Shown: positions 6,910-12,169 of the stretch, piece after piece
Layout: each line of letters starts with the position of its first letter
How positions within the stretch are numbered: position 1 is the first letter of the stretch
Source of the DNA: Faecalimonas sp.
GTDB lineage: Bacteria; Bacillota; Clostridia; Lachnospirales; Lachnospiraceae
DNA: 12,169 nt
Direction of reading: 5' to 3'
Assembly (NCBI GenBank): GCA_020024645.1
Contig: JAHHTN010000064.1
Coordinates: 1 to 12,169 of the forward strand
Translations under genes and position numbers: made by a program
The notes under the pieces: generated by a model
Database searches by the model: none
What the model saw: the letters and a program-made list of their open reading frames with translations, nothing else
Told to the model about the DNA's origin: nothing

Positions 6910-7735
6910 AAGGAAAATAGGAAATAGAAGAGTTACAATGGTTTTGGTGATAGCTTTTGCATTGCTTTATTTAGGAGGAATTTTCTTTTTGGGAATATTT
7001 ATGGATCCTTCTCTTTATGATTCAAATTATGCAGATAAATTTATGGAACCTGGATTGAAACATTTATTTGGTACAGATTTTATAGGAAGAGATATGTTCT
7101 ATCGTTCTATTAAGGGGCTGTCTAATAGTTTGATTATTGGTGTTTTGGCATCGATTGTTAGTTCTATTATTGCTTTAATTGCGGGAATTGCATCTGCCGT
7201 ATTTGGTGGATGGATAGACAAATTTGTTAACTGGTGTGTAGATTTGTGCATGGGGCTTCCACATTTGGTTCTTTTAATGTTGATTTCTTTCATGGTTGGA
7301 AAAGGTGTAAAAGGAGTGACAATAGCAGTAGCTTTGACTCATTGGCCTTCATTAACAAGAATTGTTCGAGCAGAAGTTATGCAGATACGATCAGCACAGT
7401 ATGTGCAAGCGGCGTATAAAATGGGAAAATCTAAGATACAGGTGGCGGTACAACATATCTTACCTCATGTTCTTCCAGTGTATCTAATTGGACTAGTATT
7501 ATTATTTCCTCATGCAATTATGCACGAAGCATCCATTACATTTCTTGGTTTTGGAATGCCTGCGGAGATGCCTGCGATAGGTGTTATTTTATCAGAAGCA
7601 ATGAATCACATTGCAACAGGTAAATGGTGGCTTGCCCTATTTCCTGGTTTGATGCTTTTGATTGCAGTTGTTGTATTTGATGTTATAGGAGAAAATTTAA
7701 AAAAACTTTGGAATCCAGGAAGTGCGAATGAATAG
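6902..7735 (+). CDS. ABC importer permease 2 (NikC/DppC-like)
   Basis: Partner permease of 277 residues. ATG 6902 follows GGGGGAG (6891-6897) and sits inside the ATGAATAA junction that also holds the stop codon of permease 1; the in-frame frame upstream from 6848 is only read-through overlap. Features are one N-terminal membrane helix (about 11-33), the NikC/DppC marker FGTDFIGRDMF (56-66), five further hydrophobic segments from about 75 onward, the EAA loop AAYKMGKSKIQVAVQHILPH (170-189) and EASITFLGFGMP (209-220). Together with the upstream protein it forms the membrane channel of the importer. Substrate choice cannot be read from the permease sequence. Confidence 0.92.
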   Translation: MNKRKIGNRRVTMVLVIAFALLYLGGIFFLGIFMDPSLYDSNYADKFMEPGLKHLFGTDFIGRDMFYRSIKGLSNSLIIGVLASIVSSIIALIAGIASAVFGGWIDKFVNWCVDLCMGLPHLVLLMLISFMVGKGVKGVTIAVALTHWPSLTRIVRAEVMQIRSAQYVQAAYKMGKSKIQVAVQHILPHVLPVYLIGLVLLFPHAIMHEASITFLGFGMPAEMPAIGVILSEAMNHIATGKWWLALFPGLMLLIAVVVFDVIGENLKKLWNPGSANE

Positions 7736-7745
7736 GAGAAGTAAA

Positions 7746-8666
7746 ATGAAAGAAAAAAGCATTTTAACGGTAGATGACTTAGTTGTGTCTTTTAGTATGT
7801 ATAAAGGGATTTTTCATAAACAGGATTTAGAAGTTGTCCATTCTCTTTCGTTAGATGTAAAAAAAGGAGAGATTGTTGCAGTAGTAGGTTCAAGTGGTTC
7901 GGGGAAAAGTCTTTTGGCACATGCTATTATGGGACTTCTTCCAAACAATTCGAATATAAAAGGTGAGATTTTTTACAATGGAGAGAGTTTAACAGAGAAA
8001 AAAAGAAAAGAACTTCTTGGAAAAAAAATAGTTTTTATTCCACAGTCAGTGGATTATTTAGATCCCGTAATGAAAGTGGGTAAACAGGTTGTGGGAGTGT
8101 ATTCTACAAAACAAAGGCAAAAGGAGTTGTTTGCAAAATATAAATTGGGAAAAGGGGTAGAGGAAATGTATCCATTTCAACTTTCGGGCGGAATGGCTAG
8201 GAGAGTTCTAATTTCCTCAGCGATTATGGAAACTCCGGAATTAATTATTGCTGATGAGCCAACACCGGGGCTGAGTGTTGATATGGCTATGGATACATTG
8301 AAACATTTTAGAAAATTTGCAGATAATGGAGTAGGAGTACTTTTAATTACACACGATATTGATCTAGCGTTTCATGTAGCTGATAAAATAGCAGTATTTT
8401 ATGCAGGAACGATTGTTGAATCTGCTCCAGTTGCGGATTTTCTTGGGGATGCAGAAAAACTTCGTCATCCATATAGTAAGGCGTTAATTTCAGCATTACC
8501 ACAAAATGAATTTCAAGCAATTGACGGAACGCAACCTTATGCAGATAATTTGCCAGAGGGGTGTTTGTTTGCAGAACGTTGCCCTTATGTAACAGAAAAG
8601 TGTTGTGGGGAAATTCCTATGAGAAGTTTACGAGGCGGAAAGGTTAGGTGTGTTCATGCAACTTAA
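7746..8666 (+). CDS. ABC importer ATPase 1 (NikD/DppD-like) with C-terminal cysteine motif
   Basis: Cytoplasmic ATPase of 306 residues. ATG 7746 follows AGGAG (7734-7738); a GTG at 7722 is in frame but has no site. It has Walker A GSSGSGKS (48-55), Q-loop Gln100, signature LSGGM (146-150), Walker B LIIADE (166-171) and switch His203, so it should be catalytically competent. The C-terminal oligo_HPY extension carries HPYSKALISALP (241-252) and cysteines 273, 279, 286, 287 and 302 (C-x5-C-x6-C pattern). In some Opp/Dpp relatives this pattern binds an iron-sulfur cluster; whether it does so here is inference. It begins ten bases after permease 2 and overlaps the second ATPase by 11 bases. Confidence 0.92.
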   Translation: MKEKSILTVDDLVVSFSMYKGIFHKQDLEVVHSLSLDVKKGEIVAVVGSSGSGKSLLAHAIMGLLPNNSNIKGEIFYNGESLTEKKRKELLGKKIVFIPQSVDYLDPVMKVGKQVVGVYSTKQRQKELFAKYKLGKGVEEMYPFQLSGGMARRVLISSAIMETPELIIADEPTPGLSVDMAMDTLKHFRKFADNGVGVLLITHDIDLAFHVADKIAVFYAGTIVESAPVADFLGDAEKLRHPYSKALISALPQNEFQAIDGTQPYADNLPEGCLFAERCPYVTEKCCGEIPMRSLRGGKVRCVHAT

Positions 8667-9270
8667 GGCAGAAAATATAAGTTTTCGTTATACAAATAAT
8701 TCTCCTTGGATTTTAAAAGATGTAAATTTGGAAGTGAAAACAGGTGAAAGAGTAGGGATTGTGGGGCCTTCAGGATGTGGAAAGAGTACGTTAGCGAAAA
8801 TTCTTGCGGGATATAATTGTGCAACTTCTGGGCAGATTTTATTAGACGGAAAATCTATGCAGATAAAAGGGTTTTCTCCGGTGCAAATGATCTATCAACA
8901 TCCTGAATTGGCAGTAAATCCAAGATGGAAGATGAAAAAGACATTAAATGAGTGTTGGAATCCTGGGGAGAAGCTGTTGGAACGTTTTGGCATTGAAAAG
9001 GAATGGCTAACAAGATGGCCAAGGGAACTTTCGGGGGGAGAGTTACAACGCTTTTGTATTGTGAGAGTATTAAGTCCGGAAAGTAAATTTCTTATTTGTG
9101 ATGAAATCACAACAATGTTAGATGTGATTTCTCAAGCACAAATTTGGAATGCTTTATTGGAAATATCAAAGCACAGGAATTATGGACTGCTCATTATAAC
9201 ACACAACATGGAATTAGCGAAACGCGTTTGTACAAGAATAGTAGATTTAAGTGAGATAAATCGGAGGTAA
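8656..9270 (+). CDS. ABC importer ATPase 2 (NikE/DppF-like), short form
   Basis: Second ATPase of the importer, 204 residues from ATG 8656; GTG 8650 would add two residues and cannot be excluded. Walker A GPSGCGKS (37-44), Q-loop Gln81, signature LSGGE (125-129), Walker B FLICDE (145-150) and switch His183 are all present. It is shorter than usual NikE/DppF proteins (about 250 residues or more). The helical segment between Q-loop and signature is only about 43 residues, and the chain ends about 20 residues after the switch histidine. The reading frame is clean, so it looks naturally compact rather than broken. It overlaps ATPase 1 by 11 bases and ends three bases before larB. Confidence 0.88.
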   Translation: MQLKAENISFRYTNNSPWILKDVNLEVKTGERVGIVGPSGCGKSTLAKILAGYNCATSGQILLDGKSMQIKGFSPVQMIYQHPELAVNPRWKMKKTLNECWNPGEKLLERFGIEKEWLTRWPRELSGGELQRFCIVRVLSPESKFLICDEITTMLDVISQAQIWNALLEISKHRNYGLLIITHNMELAKRVCTRIVDLSEINRR

Positions 9271-9273
9271 TAT

Positions 9274-10026
9274 ATGGATACAAAAAAAATATTGGAGCAG
9301 GTAAAAAATGGTGAGATTTCTATAGAAGATGCAGAAGAGTTTTTTCGAAGACAGCCTTTTGAAGAGTTGGGATATGCAAAGTTAGATACACATAGAAAAT
9401 TACGGTCTGGTTGTGCGGAAGTAGTGTTTTGCAGTGGGAAGGCAGATGAACATCTTTTAAAGATATATGAAAGGCTTTATGAAGAAGAAGGGGAAGTGCT
9501 TGGAACTAGAGCTACAAAAGAACAGGCAGAGTTGGTACAAGCAGAAATTCCAGAGGTAGAGTATGACGCGTTGTCGAGAATTTTAAAAATTGAAAAAAAA
9601 CAAAAAGAACATATTGGGAAAATTGTAGTTTGTACAGCTGGAACAGCAGATATTCCAGTTGCAGAAGAAGCAGCACAGACTGCAGAATTTTTTGGAAATA
9701 ATGTAGAAAGAATATATGATGTAGGAGTAAGTGGACTTCATAGATTACTTTCGAGAGTAGATGTGATTCAGAGTGCGAATTGTGTTATTGCAGTGGCTGG
9801 AATGGAAGGTGCATTGGCAAGCGTTATAGGAGGTCTTGTAGATAAACCGGTAATTGCAGTGCCTACATCTGTTGGATATGGTGCAAGTATGAATGGGATT
9901 TCAGCACTATTAACAATGATTAATTCTTGTGCAAATGGCATTGCAACTGTAAATATTGACAATGGATATGGTGCTGGGTATATTGCATCACAAATTAATA
10001 AATTGGGGGTACAGAAATATGAATAA
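9274..10026 (+). CDS. larB: LarB, NaAD carboxylase/hydrolase of nickel-pincer cofactor synthesis
   Basis: Protein of 250 residues, typical LarB length. The family acts first in nickel-pincer nucleotide synthesis: it carboxylates the pyridine ring of nicotinic acid adenine dinucleotide and hydrolyses the phosphoanhydride to release AMP. Residues about 1-110 are the LarB-specific N-terminal part (ISIEDAEEFFRRQPFEELGY). From about 116 there is a PurE-like (AIR carboxylase) fold, with VVCTAGTADIPVAEEAA (118-134), AVAGMEGALASVIGGLV (173-189), AVPTSVGYGAS (195-205) and SCANGIATVNIDNGYGAG (218-235). Cys219 probably matches the catalytic cysteine described in Lactobacillus LarB. CGGAGGT (9262-9267) overlaps the upstream ATPase end. 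It overlaps larC by eight bases. Confidence 0.95.
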   Translation: MDTKKILEQVKNGEISIEDAEEFFRRQPFEELGYAKLDTHRKLRSGCAEVVFCSGKADEHLLKIYERLYEEEGEVLGTRATKEQAELVQAEIPEVEYDALSRILKIEKKQKEHIGKIVVCTAGTADIPVAEEAAQTAEFFGNNVERIYDVGVSGLHRLLSRVDVIQSANCVIAVAGMEGALASVIGGLVDKPVIAVPTSVGYGASMNGISALLTMINSCANGIATVNIDNGYGAGYIASQINKLGVQKYE

Positions 10027-11263
10027 ACAAAAATTATATTTGGAATGTTATTCTGGAATAAGTGGAGATATGACTGTGGCAGCTCTTTTAGACTTAGGGG
10101 CAGATAAGAAGGTACTTACAGAGACGTTAGATAGTTTATCAATTAGTGGGCAGTTTCAGACAAAAATTCGGAGAGTATCTAAAGCGGGATTAGATGCCTG
10201 TGATTTTGATGTGGTATTAGAACATGAAAATCACGATCATGATATGCAGTATTTACATGGACATACACATAACCATATACATGATCATAGCCATCACCAT
10301 GAACATCGTGGGTTAATAGAAATTCAGGGGATTATTCGTTGTAGTGAAATGACGGAACGGGCAAAAGAACTGGCTGAAAAGATTTTTGATATTTTAGCAA
10401 ATGCGGAAGCAAAAGCACATGGGAAACCGAAAACAGAAGTACATTTTCATGAGGTGGGAGCAGTTGATTCTATAGTAGATATAGTTTCTGTTGCGATTTG
10501 TCTAGATAATTTGGGAATTGATGAAGTGATTATTCCTACGTTGTATGAAGGTTGTGGAACTGTTCGCTGTCAACATGGGGTATTACCTATTCCTGTTCCT
10601 GCAGTTGCTAATATAGTTAATGCAGAAAATCTAACATTGCATATTACAGAAACAGAAGGGGAGTTTGTTACTCCAACAGGAGCGGCAATTGCAGCAGCAA
10701 TTCGTACAGAAACTAAACTTCCAGAGAATTTCCGCATTTTAAGAACAGGTGTTGGTGCGGGTAAAAGAAATTATGAAAGACCAAGTATTCTTCGTGCTAT
10801 GCTTATTGAGGAACAAGAGAACCAAACAGTAGAAAAAGATGAAATTGTGAAAATGGAAAGTAATATTGATGATTGTACTGGGGAAGCTCTTGGTTATACA
10901 ATGGAAAGACTTATGGAAGCAGGTGCGAGAGATGTTCATTATTTCCCTGTATTTATGAAAAAGAATCGTCCTGGATATCAATTAAATGTAATTTGCAAAG
11001 AAAATCAAATTTCTCAATTACAGAAAATTATTTTTGAAGAAACGACAAGTATTGGGATTCGTATTCAATATATGGAAAGAAGTGTTTTGCCAAGAAGAAT
11101 AGAAGTTCGTGATACATCAATGGGGGAAGTACAGATAAAAATTTGTTCTCTTTCTTCAGGTGAAAGAATTTATCCCGAACATGAAAGCATTGCAAAAATT
11201 TGTAAAGAAAGTGGAAGATCATGGCAAGAAGTTTATCGTCAGATTATTGAGGAGTGCCAGTAG
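10019..11263 (+). CDS. larC: LarC, nickel insertase (CTP-dependent cyclometallase), single uninterrupted frame
   Basis: Protein of 414 residues. LarC inserts nickel into the dithiolated pincer nucleotide, using CTP. ATG 10019 lies in an ATGAATAA overlap with the larB stop, and GGGGG at 10005-10009 can serve as ribosome binding site; a longer frame from 9956 lies entirely inside larB. Marker motifs are LYLECYSGISGDMTVAALLDL (5-26), the histidine-rich linker at 69-96 (14 His, e.g. HDHSHHHEH), HFHEVGAVDSIVDIV (142-156), TPTGAAI (218-224) and, in the C-terminal domain, ESNIDDCTGEALGY (280-293) and FMKKNRPGY (312-320). In Lactobacillus plantarum, larC is split into larC1 and larC2 joined by ribosomal frameshifting; here both parts are in one frame. 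Confidence 0.95.
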   Translation: MNKQKLYLECYSGISGDMTVAALLDLGADKKVLTETLDSLSISGQFQTKIRRVSKAGLDACDFDVVLEHENHDHDMQYLHGHTHNHIHDHSHHHEHRGLIEIQGIIRCSEMTERAKELAEKIFDILANAEAKAHGKPKTEVHFHEVGAVDSIVDIVSVAICLDNLGIDEVIIPTLYEGCGTVRCQHGVLPIPVPAVANIVNAENLTLHITETEGEFVTPTGAAIAAAIRTETKLPENFRILRTGVGAGKRNYERPSILRAMLIEEQENQTVEKDEIVKMESNIDDCTGEALGYTMERLMEAGARDVHYFPVFMKKNRPGYQLNVICKENQISQLQKIIFEETTSIGIRIQYMERSVLPRRIEVRDTSMGEVQIKICSLSSGERIYPEHESIAKICKESGRSWQEVYRQIIEECQ

Positions 11264-12091
11264 ATGAATAATTATGAAGAAAAAAGAAAACAACTTCTTG
11301 AGAGGATAGAATGTCTTGCAAAAGAAAATATTGTTCTTGCTTTTTCGGGTGGAGTGGATAGTAGTCTGCTATTAAAAATTTGTTGCGATGCTTCAAAGAA
11401 AAGAGGAAAGAAAGTATATGCGATAACCGTACACACTGAATTACATCCGATGAAAGATATAGAGATTGCTACCGCTGTAGCAAAAGAGGCTGGTGCAGAA
11501 CATAGGATTGTTCGGATAGATGAATTACAAGAGGCAGGAATTAAATATAACCCAGTGGATAGATGCTATCTTTGTAAAAAATTACTTTTCAGCAGATTGA
11601 AACAAAAAGCAAAAGAATTGGGTACACAGACGATTGTGGAAGGAACAAATGAAGATGATCTTCATGTATATCGTCCGGGTATTCGCGCATTAAAAGAATT
11701 AGAAATTCTAAGCCCTTTAGCAGAGTGTGGATTTACGAAAAAAGAAGTAAGAAAATTAGCAGAAGAATATGGAATATCTGTTGCGAATCGACCGTCTACA
11801 CCGTGTATGGCAACACGTTTTCCATATGGAGCAGAATTGGATTACGGGGGAATGCGTTGTGTCGAAGAGGGGGAAGAGTGGCTCAAAACACTTGGATTTT
11901 ATAATGTAAGAATTCGAGTTCATGGAAATATTGCTAGAATCGAGGTGGATGAAAAAGATATGGCAATTCTTCTAAAAAATCGAATAAAGATAACTGAGAA
12001 ATTAAAAACGCTTGGATATTCCTACATTACAATAGATTTGGAAGGATTTCGTTCGGGAAGTATGGATATTGATATAGTGGAAAAAAATTAG
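11264..12091 (+). CDS. larE: LarE, ATP-dependent sulfur transferase of nickel-pincer cofactor synthesis
   Basis: Cytoplasmic PP-loop ATPase of 275 residues, the normal LarE length. It adenylates the carboxylates made by LarB and replaces them with thiocarboxylates; two rounds are needed per cofactor. The ATP-binding PP-loop FSGGVDSS is at 27-34. RCYLCKK (100-106) carries a CxxC pair, and RPSTPCMATRFPYG (176-189) contains Cys181, which by motif position probably matches the sacrificial sulfur-donor cysteine (Cys176) of Lactobacillus LarE. Other cysteines are 40, 41, 155 and 199. Some LarE proteins instead use a [4Fe-4S] cluster on three cysteines, and I cannot tell which type this is. ATG 11264 directly follows the larC stop, with GAGGAG (11249-11254) upstream. 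Confidence 0.95.
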   Translation: MNNYEEKRKQLLERIECLAKENIVLAFSGGVDSSLLLKICCDASKKRGKKVYAITVHTELHPMKDIEIATAVAKEAGAEHRIVRIDELQEAGIKYNPVDRCYLCKKLLFSRLKQKAKELGTQTIVEGTNEDDLHVYRPGIRALKELEILSPLAECGFTKKEVRKLAEEYGISVANRPSTPCMATRFPYGAELDYGGMRCVEEGEEWLKTLGFYNVRIRVHGNIARIEVDEKDMAILLKNRIKITEKLKTLGYSYITIDLEGFRSGSMDIDIVEKN

Positions 12092-12096
12092 AAGAA

Positions 12097-12169
12097 ATGC
12101 TGTTGGTTATGCTTATTAAAAATCATAGTAATAGTGAGCAGTTTGTAAAAGAAGAACCTTGTGTCCAGG
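12097..12169 (+). CDS. Possible start of a further gene, cut by the window end
   Basis: An ATG at 12097, five bases after the larE stop, opens a frame of 24 codons that stays open to the window end (MLLVMLIKNHSNSEQFV...). The only purine-rich upstream stretch is GAAGAA, a poor ribosome binding site. I do not recognise the residues, and they do not resemble the N-terminus of LarA. It may be the next operon gene or simply an untranslated tail; no terminator hairpin is visible in these 78 bases. Confidence 0.2.
   Translation, partial: MLLVMLIKNHSNSEQFVKEEPCVQ

Noticed and set aside
1..12169. Mobile elements, CRISPR arrays, tRNA or rRNA genes
   Set aside because: No transposase-like protein, spaced direct repeats of array type, cloverleaf-type sequence or ribosomal RNA signature was seen. 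Base composition appears even across the window.

Overview
The window looks like the chromosome of an AT-rich, Gram-positive anaerobe, most likely a Clostridia/Lachnospiraceae-type Firmicute. The grounds are the A/T-rich codon use, strong AGGAGG-type ribosome binding sites, a lipobox-type solute-binding protein and a DUF3842 protein, a family I associate with Clostridia. All supported genes lie on the + strand. I could not run database searches, so family names come from motif recognition.

Left part (1-3660): an AraC-type regulator with an unusual second AraC DNA-binding domain (117-1358), with its own promoter and a terminator. It is followed by a two-gene unit: a TIGR00300-type (archaeal-type ornithine cyclodeaminase / LOR-SDH region) protein (1538-2644) and a DMT/EamA membrane exporter (2676-3551). 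A 15-bp hairpin (3591-3626) closes this unit. The regulator probably controls the two-gene unit, but this rests on adjacency only.

Middle (3635-4305): a good extended -10 promoter drives a small DUF3842 protein (3700-4110). After it comes a 195-base gap holding a clear intrinsic terminator (4243-4282) only 23 bases before the next start codon. This arrangement suggests conditional termination (attenuation) of the operon downstream.

Right part (4306-12091): one tightly packed operon of eight genes. The first five encode a complete Nik/Dpp/Opp-type ABC importer: lipoprotein binding protein, two permeases and two ATPases. The last three are larB, larC and larE, which make the nickel-pincer nucleotide (NPN) cofactor of lactate racemase and related LarA-family enzymes. 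Gaps run from an 11-base overlap to 15 bases. The simplest reading is that the ABC importer brings in nickel (free or chelated), LarB carboxylates and hydrolyses NaAD, LarE adds the two sulfurs, and LarC inserts the nickel. No larA (the enzyme that uses the cofactor) is in the window, so the client enzyme is unknown.

The last 78 bases hold at most the start of one more reading frame, which I cannot identify.
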